From NCBI GenBank assembly GCA_910585635.1, contig CAJUFE010000065.1, positions 1 through 28,090 of the forward strand: 28,090 nucleotides of DNA. The letters are read 5' to 3'. Of this stretch, positions 16,224-23,885 are shown in pieces. Position numbers and translations under genes: made by a program. Source of the stretch: an uncultured Lachnospiraceae bacterium. GTDB lineage: Bacteria > Bacillota > Clostridia > Lachnospirales > Lachnospiraceae. Below the pieces are notes generated by a model that was given only the letters and a program-made list of their open reading frames with translations, was not told where the DNA came from and made no database searches. Numbering within the stretch: position 1 is the first letter of the stretch; each line of letters opens with the position of its first letter.

Positions 16224-16964
16224 ATGCAGCTTTACCCAGCGATCGATCTGAAGAACGGACAGTGTGTCCGGTTAAGACAGGGGGCCTTTAAAGATATCAC
16301 CGTATATTCTGACGCCCCGGAAAAGGTAGCGGCCTACTGGCAGGAGCAGGGGGCCACCTTCCTCCATCTGGTGGACTTAGACGGTGCTCTGGCTGGCCAT
16401 TCCGTCAATGCACCGGTGATCAAAAGGATCGCGGAGACGGTGGCCATCCCGATCCAGGTGGGGGGCGGGATCCGCACAAAGGAAGATGTCCAGAGCATGC
16501 TGGCCCTGGGCGTCAAGCGGGTGATCATCGGGACCAAGGCGGTGGAACGGCCGGCTTTCTTAAAGGAGATGACTGATACCTTTGGCAGTGACGCCATCGT
16601 GGCCGGGATCGATGCAAAGGACGGGATGGTGGCGATCCAGGGCTGGGAGCAGGTGAGCACGGTCACAGCAGAGGAGCTGTGCATGCAGATGAAGGCTTAC
16701 GGTGTCGCCCACATCGTCTACACCGATATCGCCAGGGACGGCATGCTCTCCGGGCCTAATGTGGAGGCCACAAAAAAGCTGACCCGGTCCACCGGCCTGG
16801 ATGTCATCGCCTCCGGCGGGGTATCCTCCATGGAGGACTTAGCAAGGCTCTGCCAGGAGAAGATCTGCGGGGCGATCATCGGCAAGGCCCTGTATGAAGG
16901 AAAAGTGGATCTGGCTGCAGCGATCGCCCGGTTTGAGCGGAAGGAGCGGATAGCATGGATATAG
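16224..16964 (+). CDS. hisA: Phosphoribosylformimino-AICAR ribotide isomerase
   Basis: 246 residues forming a (beta-alpha)8 barrel. HisA opens the ribose ring of ProFAR (an Amadori rearrangement). Catalytic Asp8 (YPAIDLKNG) and Asp130 (AGIDAKDG) are present, as are the phosphate-binding VGGGIRTKED and IASGGVSS loops and TDIARDGMLSG. AGGAG precedes the ATG. The 184-nt gap upstream contains a small hairpin (16067-16086, GGCCGA/TCGGCC). The 3' end overlaps the next gene by 10 nt. Confidence 0.97.
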   Translation: MQLYPAIDLKNGQCVRLRQGAFKDITVYSDAPEKVAAYWQEQGATFLHLVDLDGALAGHSVNAPVIKRIAETVAIPIQVGGGIRTKEDVQSMLALGVKRVIIGTKAVERPAFLKEMTDTFGSDAIVAGIDAKDGMVAIQGWEQVSTVTAEELCMQMKAYGVAHIVYTDIARDGMLSGPNVEATKKLTRSTGLDVIASGGVSSMEDLARLCQEKICGAIIGKALYEGKVDLAAAIARFERKERIAWI

Positions 16965-18316
16965 ATAAAGGATATAAGCATCTCTTGCTCAGCATGGGAT
17001 GCAGAGAAGGGAAGGCGGTCAGCCTGGAGAATGGGCAGACGATCGAAGGGCAGACGATCCTCCAGCTCTGCCAGTACGGCAGCGACAATGGGGCGGACGG
17101 TCTCTTCATCGTAGATCTGTCCCAGGATGATGCGGACCACGACCGCACGATCCACACGATCAAGGAGGTGGCCCGTCAGATCGACACCCCGATCATCGCT
17201 TGGGGCCGGGTAAAGCGCTTGGAGGATGTAAAGAAATTTCTCTATGCCGGCGCCAGCGCCGTGTGCATCGATGCGGGCAGCGATGAAAATATGGCTCTCA
17301 TGAAGGAGGCCTCCGACCGGTTCGGCAGTGAGAAGATCTTCGCCTATCTCCCGGCGATCCCCTATTTAAGCCGGGTAGAGGAGTACGCCCGGCTGGGGGC
17401 GTCCAAGGTGGTCTTAGACGGCGCCGGTCTGGAGAAGGAGCTGGCTAAAAAGGGCGGCAGAGCCGCGGCCAGTACCCATAGCCCGGATGGCGGCTGCAGC
17501 GATATCCCCTTCCTTGTGCTGGACCGCACCACTACAGGGACAGGCAGGACCGGTGGGTTGGCTGATAAGCTCTCGAAGACGTTCCGACTGGCGGACAACA
17601 TCCAGGGAGCGATCCTATATCATTCCTGGGCCGACCATTGCATGGAGCTCAAGCAGGATCTGAAGGCAAAAGGGCTCCCCATGGAGACCTTTGTGAGCAG
17701 CATCTCCTGGGATCAGTTCAAGCTGGACAGCAACGGCCTGATCCCGGTCATCGTCCAGGACCATAAGACCAGCGAGGTCCTGATGATGGCGTACATGAAC
17801 GAAGAGGCCTTTGAGAAGACCCTGGCCACCGGGACCATGACCTATTACAGCCGCAGCCGCCAGAAGCTGTGGCTTAAAGGGGAGACCTCCGGTCATTTCC
17901 AGTATGTGCGGTCCTTATCTATAGACTGCGATAACGACACGATCCTGGCCAAGGTCCACCAGATCGGGGCGGCCTGCCATACGGGGAACAGGAGCTGTTT
18001 CTTTACGTCCCTGGCGGCGAAGGCCTATAAGGAAAAGGATCCCCTGAAGGTGTTCGAGGAGGAATACGCGGTCATCAAGGACCGGAAGGAGCACCCGAAG
18101 GAGGGCTCCTATACCAATTATCTTTTCGACAAGGGGATCGACAAGATCCTAAAGAAATGCGGGGAGGAGGCGACGGAGATCATCATCGCCGCCAAGAACC
18201 CGGACCCGGAGGAGATCAAATACGAGATCGCCGATTTCCTGTACCATATGATGGTGCTGATGGTGGAGAAGGGGATCACCTGGGAGGAGATCACGAACGA
18301 GGTGGCAGACCGATGA
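16955..18316 (+). CDS. hisIE: Degenerate HisF-like domain fused to HisI-HisE
   Basis: 453 residues, three parts. Residues 1-235 resemble HisF (GADGLFIVDL, IDTPIIAWGRVKRLEDVKKFLYAGASAVCI, DRFGSEKI), but the HisF CLDVKDG segment reads SMGCREG, losing the first catalytic Asp, and the phosphate-binding GGG is WGR; the second Asp segment is also unrecognisable. Residues 236-380 are phosphoribosyl-AMP cyclohydrolase (HisI): LMMAYMNEEAF, YYSRSRQKLWLKGETSGH, metal/catalytic DCDND (324-328), Cys341 and Cys348. Residues 385-453 are phosphoribosyl-ATP pyrophosphohydrolase (HisE): GIDKILKKCGEEATE and EIADFLYHMMVLM. The HisI and HisE parts look active and perform steps 2 and 3 of histidine synthesis. The N-terminal barrel is probably structural or regulatory, an inference. 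Confidence 0.93.
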   Translation: MDIDKGYKHLLLSMGCREGKAVSLENGQTIEGQTILQLCQYGSDNGADGLFIVDLSQDDADHDRTIHTIKEVARQIDTPIIAWGRVKRLEDVKKFLYAGASAVCIDAGSDENMALMKEASDRFGSEKIFAYLPAIPYLSRVEEYARLGASKVVLDGAGLEKELAKKGGRAAASTHSPDGGCSDIPFLVLDRTTTGTGRTGGLADKLSKTFRLADNIQGAILYHSWADHCMELKQDLKAKGLPMETFVSSISWDQFKLDSNGLIPVIVQDHKTSEVLMMAYMNEEAFEKTLATGTMTYYSRSRQKLWLKGETSGHFQYVRSLSIDCDNDTILAKVHQIGAACHTGNRSCFFTSLAAKAYKEKDPLKVFEEEYAVIKDRKEHPKEGSYTNYLFDKGIDKILKKCGEEATEIIIAAKNPDPEEIKYEIADFLYHMMVLMVEKGITWEEITNEVADR

Positions 18317-18336
18317 GGGGCTGCCGCCTCAAAACT

Positions 18337-19566
18337 TTAGGACAGCAGCCAATCGATCAGATACAGGGCTCTGATCCCATCATAGGAATCGATGTAGCTC
18401 CTATCCATGGACAGTACGATCTTTTCGTAGTTGTCCGGTATCATACGCAGGGGCTTAAGCTCCCGCTCCCGGGTCTCCGGCGACAGCATGCTCTCGGTCA
18501 CTTGGATATACAGCTTATCCTTTGGCTTTTCGGCCACGAAGTCGATCTCTGCTCCGCCAATCTTGCCGACATAGACACGGTACTCCCTCCGGAGCAACTC
18601 CAGGAATACGATGTTTTCAAGTATGTGTCCTCGATCTGCGTCCCGATAGCCCAGCAGCATATTTCGGAACCCCATATCGATGATATAGTTTTTTTCCAGA
18701 GTCTTCAGGAGCTGCTTACCTTTCACATCATATCGGCTGACCGGATAAAAGATGAAGGCGCTGTGCAGCATAGAAAGATATCGGTCCACGGTCTTACCGG
18801 CGACATTTTTTCCTTTCCCGCTTTGGATGGCCCCCTCATTGGACAGAACATTGCCGATGCTGCTGGGAGACGTGATGCTGCCGATATTGGAGCAGAGGAA
18901 CAGCACGAGCTTCTGGAGCGTCCCTTGATCGGCCTGCTTGTTGCGCTGGAGGATATCGCGTAATACTACGGTAGAGTAGATCCCCTCCAGGGCCTGCTCA
19001 CTCCTGGTCTCATTGAACTGATATTCGCGCAGGATCGGCATACCGCCAAATTGTAGATATCGCTGGAACTTTTCCTCGATCGTGATGGCAGGCGCTGGTC
19101 CGTAGAAGGTCAAAAATTCTTTAAAGGACAAAGGCAGCATACGGATCTCCACATATCGGCCGGAAAGCAGGGTGGAAAATTCCGTGGAGAGCAGGTAGGC
19201 GTTGGAGCCAGTGATGTAGATATCTACGTTGTGATCGAGCCGGAAGGCTTCGATCGCCTTTTCCCAATGCTCTATCGCCTGGAGCTCATCAAAGATCAGA
19301 TATGTCTTGCCGCCCTTTGGGATGCGTTCACTGACATAGTCATAAAAGGCAAGATAGTCGGTCAGATCACGATAGCGCAAAGATTCCATGTTCATATGGA
19401 TGATATGGCGGTCATCTATGCCATTATCCGACAGATACTGATGGAACAGATCCAGCAAGGATGACTTTCCACATCTACGGATCCCGGTAACGATCTTGAC
19501 CAGATCCACATCTTTATGTTCGACGAGTTGTTGCAGATACGTAGGGCGGTCGATAAGCTCAGCCAT
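18337..19566 (-). CDS. AAA-type ATPase with DUF4143 C-terminal domain
   Basis: 409 residues, AGGAGG 7 nt ahead of the start. Walker A is GIRRCGKSS (28-36), Walker B YLIFDELQ (Asp93/Glu94), sensor ITGSNA (118-123), followed by SGRYVEIRMLPLSFKEFL, a hallmark of this family. The C-terminal part (about 200-400) is a DUF4143 domain with the nuclease-like segment GGAEIDFVAEKPKDKLYIQV; the usual final Lys of a PD-(D/E)xK site is not seen, so nuclease activity is doubtful. These solitary ATPases are common in gut Clostridia, Bacteroidetes and archaea; the function is unknown and frequent horizontal transfer is likely. It converges on hisIE with a 20-bp gap and has an unusually AT-rich control region. 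Confidence 0.9.
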   Translation of the reverse strand: MAELIDRPTYLQQLVEHKDVDLVKIVTGIRRCGKSSLLDLFHQYLSDNGIDDRHIIHMNMESLRYRDLTDYLAFYDYVSERIPKGGKTYLIFDELQAIEHWEKAIEAFRLDHNVDIYITGSNAYLLSTEFSTLLSGRYVEIRMLPLSFKEFLTFYGPAPAITIEEKFQRYLQFGGMPILREYQFNETRSEQALEGIYSTVVLRDILQRNKQADQGTLQKLVLFLCSNIGSITSPSSIGNVLSNEGAIQSGKGKNVAGKTVDRYLSMLHSAFIFYPVSRYDVKGKQLLKTLEKNYIIDMGFRNMLLGYRDADRGHILENIVFLELLRREYRVYVGKIGGAEIDFVAEKPKDKLYIQVTESMLSPETRERELKPLRMIPDNYEKIVLSMDRSYIDSYDGIRALYLIDWLLS

Positions 19567-19595
19567 GATGTAGCCTCCTAAACTTTTTACCCTTA

Positions 19596-19683
19596 ATTAT
19601 AGCAGAAAAGCAAAAAAAATAAATAGTTTCATACTTAAAAGTCGAAAACTTTTAAAAAATCGACAATTATCGACTTATAAGTC
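19596..19683 (-). promoter_or_regulatory. AT-rich control region of the DUF4143 ATPase
   Basis: On the minus strand TATAAT is at 19601-19596, with no good -35 at the normal distance. Upstream lie two palindromes: arms TTAAAAGT (19635-19642) and ACTTTTAA (19648-19655), and the perfect 12-mer GACTTATAAGTC (19672-19683). TCGA recurs between them. The stretch 19580-19740 is far more AT-rich than the rest of the window. The palindromes look like operator sites for a dimeric regulator, possibly one that controls both divergent genes. Confidence 0.5.
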
Positions 19684-19699
19684 CATAACTTTACACATC

Positions 19700-19728
19700 T
19701 TGAACTTGACTTATCCAGATATTATGCT
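19700..19728 (+). promoter_or_regulatory. Candidate promoter of the zinc-ribbon/LRR gene
   Basis: TTGAAC (19700-19705) and TATGCT (19723-19728) with a 17-bp spacer, 17 bp ahead of the first possible ATG (19746). Confidence 0.55.
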
Positions 19729-19745
19729 AAGTTAAAGTGTAGAGG

Positions 19746-21671
19746 ATGGAAGAAGATGCGTGCTGTATGAAAGCAGTGGCGAAAGATACAAGGGAAGACA
19801 TACAGAAGGTGAAGGCTATGGAAAGTATGAAAGGGCATCAGGAGGATCCGCGCGACAGGACCCATGGAAAAAATGGAAAAGACCAGCATCGCAGACCTCA
19901 CAGACGAGGGCAGGAGACGCTTTTAGGGCTGGTATGTAAAAACTGCGGCGGCACGCTGGAACTGGTGGACAGGACCCATGCTGTGTGTCCTTTTTGCGGA
20001 CAGCGTTATCTGATCGATGAGGCGAAGGGGACGGTCATCCACATCCAGGTGGACCATGAGGGCGGCGAGGACCTGCGGCGGAAGCTTACGCGGACGAAAG
20101 GTGTGCTGACTGGTTTTCTGGCCACGGCCATTCTCCTGACCCTGGTCATCTTCGGCTTTAATGTGGTGGCTAGACGATCGGTCTTTTCCACCTCGGACTC
20201 GGATATCCCGGCAGAGGCGGGCGGAGAGCTTTTGGCGATCTTCTGCCAGGATATCTTTGGGAAGCCCTTCGGGGAGGTCTCAGCCAAGGAGCTGGGGAGC
20301 GTCCGGTATCTGCGCTGTTCCTATGAGCGGGAAGGGGACCAGGAACTGAACGTGATCCATTACAGCTTCACCGACTACCGGGACTGTGAGGATGAGCGGG
20401 CCTTCCAGAAGACCGTGGAGAAATGGACCTACCGCACGAAGAATGTCAGCTGGCCCTCAGACTACTCCATGTTCACAGGGCTCACCCGCATCGATACCAC
20501 AGGTTCTACCTGGCTCTCGATGCTTCATTTTTCTCCAGACGCACCGATCCGCTATGTGGAGACCGAGGACAGTCTGGCTATGGTGGCACAGGTGTTAGAT
20601 CCAAAAGCGGTGGAGATCTTACACATCGGGGCTGCGGGGATCTCGCTGGAAGGGATAGAGTCGTTTGTGGACCTGGAGGAGCTAAAGATCGATACTACGC
20701 TGGCCAGCAGCAGCGGACCTGTGGATATGAGCAGCATCGCGGCATGCAAGCATCTAAAACGTTTACGGCTGCGCTGCGGGGGCGGCTATGTGGGGCTGGA
20801 TGCGCTGAAGGAGCTGCCAGAGCTGACTTCCCTGTATATCGAAGATATGCTTTTAGGCGAGTCTGACTTTTTAAAAGAGCTCCCCGGCCTGGAGGAGCTT
20901 TCCATCTATACCGGGGAAGAGCCGGATCTGACATCGTTGGAGCCGTTAAAGGGGCTAAAGCGGCTGTATCTGGTGGATCAGAAATACATCCCGGCACAGG
21001 AGATCCAGATCCTGCAGGGGATGCCCCGGCTGGAGGAGCTGATGATCGGGGCCGCCGACCCGGCATGTCTTGAGGAGATCGCAAAGCTGGGGAGCCTAAG
21101 GGCATTGGACCTGCACATGGGGATCTTCGTGTATCAGGTCCCTACTGATGTGTCGCCGTTGGCAGGGCTTACCCATCTGGAACGTCTCCAGATCGACAGC
21201 TTCTATGGAGGGACAGTCACAGGCATAGAGCCGCTCTTAAACCTGCCGGACCTTGTGACCTTCCGTCTGGGGCGCGTGGCGTCTGCCCCGGTAAAGCTGG
21301 CGCTGGATCCGGAGGCTTTGACCGACAACCCTTCGATCCAGGAGCTGGGATTTTCTACCTGCCGCCTGGAGGATGGGGCTACCGGGGAAGCTCTGGACTT
21401 TAAGTTCCTGGCCCATTATCCTGGGGTGCGATGGCTGTATCTGGATGACTGCGGCGTGACGGATGTGACCTTTGCAGAGGAGCTGGAGGATCTAAGGGGC
21501 TGCAGCCTGAAGCGGGATGCGATCGAAGATCTGAGCCCCTTGTCTGGATGTAAGAAGCTGGAGGTGCTGTGTGTGGACCCGGATGTGGCCTCTGGGGTGA
21601 CGTTCCCTCCGGAAGTGCAGATATACACGAAGGTCAATGATGGGATCTATGGATATAGTATCTTTAAGTGA
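19746..21671 (+). CDS. Zinc-ribbon, single-TM, leucine-rich-repeat protein
   Basis: 641 residues from the first ATG; starts at 19767 or 19818 (AAGGTG 6 nt upstream) are equally possible, which would trim a charged, disordered-looking N-terminus. A zinc ribbon is formed by Cys64/Cys67 (CKNCGG) and Cys81/Cys84 (CPFCG). A transmembrane segment lies at about 119-141, preceded by basic RRKLTRTK, so the zinc ribbon is cytoplasmic and residues 145-641 lie outside. Residues 280 to about 630 contain leucine-rich repeats of irregular length (KHLKRLRLRCGG, PELTSLYIED, PGLEELSIYTG, KGLKRLYLVDQ), resembling internalin-type repeats. There is no LPXTG or signal peptide. Binding of a protein or host ligand is an inference; the family is not one I can name. 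Confidence 0.8.
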   Translation: MEEDACCMKAVAKDTREDIQKVKAMESMKGHQEDPRDRTHGKNGKDQHRRPHRRGQETLLGLVCKNCGGTLELVDRTHAVCPFCGQRYLIDEAKGTVIHIQVDHEGGEDLRRKLTRTKGVLTGFLATAILLTLVIFGFNVVARRSVFSTSDSDIPAEAGGELLAIFCQDIFGKPFGEVSAKELGSVRYLRCSYEREGDQELNVIHYSFTDYRDCEDERAFQKTVEKWTYRTKNVSWPSDYSMFTGLTRIDTTGSTWLSMLHFSPDAPIRYVETEDSLAMVAQVLDPKAVEILHIGAAGISLEGIESFVDLEELKIDTTLASSSGPVDMSSIAACKHLKRLRLRCGGGYVGLDALKELPELTSLYIEDMLLGESDFLKELPGLEELSIYTGEEPDLTSLEPLKGLKRLYLVDQKYIPAQEIQILQGMPRLEELMIGAADPACLEEIAKLGSLRALDLHMGIFVYQVPTDVSPLAGLTHLERLQIDSFYGGTVTGIEPLLNLPDLVTFRLGRVASAPVKLALDPEALTDNPSIQELGFSTCRLEDGATGEALDFKFLAHYPGVRWLYLDDCGVTDVTFAEELEDLRGCSLKRDAIEDLSPLSGCKKLEVLCVDPDVASGVTFPPEVQIYTKVNDGIYGYSIFK

Positions 21672-21718
21672 TGCCGATCGTCTGCTGCGGCAGGATACAG
21701 GCATAGGAGAGCAGGTAC

Positions 21719-21750
21719 AGGCCAGACCGGGCAGCGCTCGTGTCTGGCCT
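21719..21750. terminator. Hairpin after the LRR gene
   Basis: Perfect 9-bp arms AGGCCAGAC (21719-21727) and GTCTGGCCT (21742-21750) around a GC-rich loop, between the convergent LRR and sdaAA genes. There is no T-run on either strand, so termination activity is uncertain. Confidence 0.4.
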
Positions 21751-21755
21751 CCTTG

Positions 21756-21866
21756 ATCTGCCTATCCATGGCACCCCGCGCAGGCCTTCGCTATCTGCCT
21801 ATCCATGGCACCCTGCACAGGCCTTCGCTATCCGTCTACCCATGGCATCCCGCACAGGCCTTTGCT
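21756..21866. repeat. 3 x 37-bp tandem repeat across the sdaAA 3' end
   Basis: Three adjacent 37-bp units (21756-21792, 21793-21829, 21830-21866), each with CCATGG near position 12 or so and ending GCAGGCCTTCGCT or a close variant. The third unit encodes the C-terminal residues of sdaAA and its stop codon; the other two lie just downstream of the gene. 37 is not a multiple of three, so the copies beyond the stop are not an in-frame extension. There are no spacers, so it is not a CRISPR array. Confidence 0.88.
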
Positions 21867-22714
21867 GACGGCGCGACAGCGCATCCGCCCATAGCGGTCT
21901 CCCGCAGGGCCGGAGGGAGCTGTCTCCCTACCCGGACCATGGTGTCCAGCATCTCGTCAAAGGGGATCAGCTGGCGGATGCCGCTCAAGGCAAGCTCCGC
22001 GCAGGTGAGCGCATTGGCCGCGCCGATGGCGTTGCGGTCCTGGCAGGGGTATTCCACCAGGCCCCCTACGGGATCGCACACTAACCCTAAAAGGTTCATC
22101 AATGCTGTGGAGGCGGCAGAGAGACATTGCTCCGGGGTCCCGCCCATCAGCTCTGTGGCGGCGGAAGCCGCCATGGAGGAGGCCACGCCCACCTCGGCCT
22201 GGCAGCCGCCCACCGCGCCGGCCACGGTGGCGTTGCGCATAGCCAGATAGCCGATCGCCCCGGCATTGTAGAGCGCCTGGAGCAGAGCCTCATCGGTTAG
22301 CCCGAAGCTTTCCTGCAGGGCCAGGAGGACGCCGGGGACCACGCCGGAGGAGCCGGCGGTGGGAGCGGCTACGATGAGGCCCATAGAGCCATTGACCTCC
22401 AGGACCGCCATAGCATAGGTGACCGCCCTGGACAGGACCGGGCCGCAGATGGAGAGTCCCTGTTCCAGGTGCCGGCTCAGCTTTTGGGCCTCGCCGCCGA
22501 TCAGGCCGCTCATAGAGGGCTTCGGTGCATGGATCGGTGTGGTGGCCGCCGACCGCATGATCGAGAGGGCCTTCGCCATCCGTTCATCCAGGATATGGGG
22601 AGGGGTCTCCGTCATCTGTTCCTCCCGCTGGCGCATCACCCGGGAGATCGGCCAGCTCTGTTCCTTACAGATCGCCAGGAGCTCTGCACCGTTCTTAAAA
22701 TCCATCGTTCCCAT
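21836..22714 (-). CDS. sdaAA: L-serine dehydratase, iron-sulfur-dependent, alpha subunit
   Basis: 292 residues. It carries the [4Fe-4S] cluster that deaminates L-serine to pyruvate and ammonia. Cluster ligands are visible as Cys171 (GGCQAEVG), Cys213 (LVCDPVGG) and Cys224 (EYPCQDRN); NGSMGLIVAAPTAGSSG and GTPEQCLSAAST are typical. It follows sdaAB with 3 nt between, and GGAGGG at the sdaAB end serves as its ribosome site. The C-terminus (MGGCAVAPSAKACAGCHG) departs from the usual ending of the family because it lies inside the 37-bp repeat array. Confidence 0.96.
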   Translation of the reverse strand: MGTMDFKNGAELLAICKEQSWPISRVMRQREEQMTETPPHILDERMAKALSIMRSAATTPIHAPKPSMSGLIGGEAQKLSRHLEQGLSICGPVLSRAVTYAMAVLEVNGSMGLIVAAPTAGSSGVVPGVLLALQESFGLTDEALLQALYNAGAIGYLAMRNATVAGAVGGCQAEVGVASSMAASAATELMGGTPEQCLSAASTALMNLLGLVCDPVGGLVEYPCQDRNAIGAANALTCAELALSGIRQLIPFDEMLDTMVRVGRQLPPALRETAMGGCAVAPSAKACAGCHG

Positions 22715-22717
22715 CTG

Positions 22718-23578
22718 TCATCCCTCCTCCTGGACGCCTGTGCGCCGATCCACATGACCGCTTGTATGCCAATCTTCCCGACGGTCTGTGCAGCGGTCCT
22801 CCTGGCTGTCTGCACAACGATCCCCATCCGTACAGCACTCTTCCTGACCCACTGCGTGAGGATCCCCCTGATCTCCAATAGGACGATCTTCATCCCCATT
22901 ACCATGACTCTCGGTCTGTATGAGCATCACATGCTCGATATGCTCCTTCTCCAAGATCTTCCCCTGGACCGCCTCCGGGAGGTAGCCGTCAAATTCGATG
23001 ATGCTGTAGGCACGGTCCCCCTTGGCTTCACGGAACAGCTTCATGAAGGCGATATTGATGCGGCTCTCGCTCAGGCAGCTGGTGATATAGGCCACCATCC
23101 CCACCTGGTCCTTATGGACCACGATCAAGGTATCATACTCACCGGTGAAATCCACCTCGATCCCGTCGATGCGGACGATCCGGATCTTGCCCCCGCCTAA
23201 GGATTCCCCCCGGATCGTGAGGTGGGTGCCGTTCTTTCCCACCACATCGATATCCACGGTATTCGGATGGACCTCGGTCTCGGTGTCATTGATGACAAAA
23301 CGCCATCGCAGCCCCCTAGCCTCTGCCAGGGCATAAGCCTCCGGGATCCGCGGATCGTCCGTAGAAAAGCCCATGATCCCCCCAAGGAGCGCACGGTCGG
23401 TGCCATGCCCTTTATACGTCTTGGAAAAAGAACCGTAGAGGGTGAACTGCACCTGGCTCACCGGTCCGCCTAACATCCGCCTGGCCATCAGGCCGATCGA
23501 GCATGCTCCCGCTGTGTGGGAGCTGGACGGCCCGATCATGTTCGGGCCCAATACATCGAACACACTGATAAATGACAT
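22718..23578 (-). CDS. sdaAB: L-serine dehydratase beta subunit with repeat-derived tail
   Basis: 286 residues, about 60 longer than usual for the family. It opens MSFISVFDVLGPNMIGPSSSHTAGA, the hallmark of the beta subunit; residues 148-222 are an ACT domain (LIVVHKDQVGMVAYITSCLSE), a small-molecule sensing fold. It pairs with the alpha subunit encoded next. Residues 223-286 are a charged Cys/Asp/Arg/His-rich tail made of degenerate eight-residue repeats (RCADSQED, RCTDRRED, WHTSGHVD). GGAGG lies 8 nt ahead of the ATG. Upstream on its strand TATGAT (about 23627) may be the -10 box; the -35 is weak. Confidence 0.95.
   Translation of the reverse strand: MSFISVFDVLGPNMIGPSSSHTAGACSIGLMARRMLGGPVSQVQFTLYGSFSKTYKGHGTDRALLGGIMGFSTDDPRIPEAYALAEARGLRWRFVINDTETEVHPNTVDIDVVGKNGTHLTIRGESLGGGKIRIVRIDGIEVDFTGEYDTLIVVHKDQVGMVAYITSCLSESRINIAFMKLFREAKGDRAYSIIEFDGYLPEAVQGKILEKEHIEHVMLIQTESHGNGDEDRPIGDQGDPHAVGQEECCTDGDRCADSQEDRCTDRREDWHTSGHVDRRTGVQEEG
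22724..22843 (-). repeat. 4-5 x 24-bp in-frame tandem repeat in the sdaAB tail
   Basis: Units of 24 bp at 22724, 22748, 22772, 22796 and a weak fifth at 22820 encode the degenerate octapeptides of the SdaAB tail. On the plus strand most units share GCCTGT- or GTCTGT-like and ATC blocks at the same positions. The frame is conserved, but the sequence has drifted, so the expansion is not recent. Confidence 0.75.
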
Positions 23579-23765
23579 GATAGATCCTCCATCGCCAGTT
23601 TTTTGTCTGTAGAGTCCTTTTCCCTATCATACCTTATTTTTCAACAAGAATAAATAAGATATGCGCCGGAAAACCATAAAAAGACTAAAGCGATCACCCG
23701 ATCATCCATTTTGTTAGGACATCCAGCATAAATGTTAGAAGATCTTTTCTGTAAACTGTAAACGA

Positions 23766-23793
23766 TTGACAAGACTGCGTGATCCGATATAAT
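23766..23793 (+). promoter_or_regulatory. Promoter of the flavin lipoprotein reductase
   Basis: TTGACA (23766-23771) and TATAAT (23788-23793), 16-bp spacer. It lies in a 307-bp divergent intergenic region (23579-23885); the left half, toward sdaAB, is AT-rich and holds only a weak minus-strand -10. Confidence 0.8.
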
Positions 23794-23800
23794 AAAACTA

Positions 23801-23863
23801 CGAGCCAAACCCCCTATACGTCTGGCAGCGGACGCACTGCCCCTGTGGATGGAAGGGGGCTCG
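23801..23863 (+). promoter_or_regulatory. Structured 5' leader of the reductase mRNA
   Basis: A long stem can form between CGAGCC/CCCCCT (23801-23815, with an AAA bulge) and AGGGGGCTCG (23854-23863), enclosing an inner hairpin GGCAG (23824-23828)/CTGCC (23837-23841). It ends 11 nt before GGAGG. It starts close to the expected +1, so it could protect the mRNA or control translation. It matches no riboswitch class I know. Confidence 0.45.
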
Positions 23864-23885
23864 AAAAAAACTTTGGAGGATCGCT

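Noticed and set aside
18337..19566. Defence or toxin-antitoxin system around the DUF4143 ATPase
   Set aside because: It is a lone gene; neighbours are the his operon and a divergent LRR gene with no toxin, nuclease or modification partner.
21756..21866. CRISPR array
   Set aside because: The 37-bp units touch one another with no spacers, and no cas genes are nearby.
22469..23200. Plus-strand frame opposite sdaAA/sdaAB
   Set aside because: Shadow of two well-identified minus-strand genes; its repetitive middle only mirrors the SdaAB tail.
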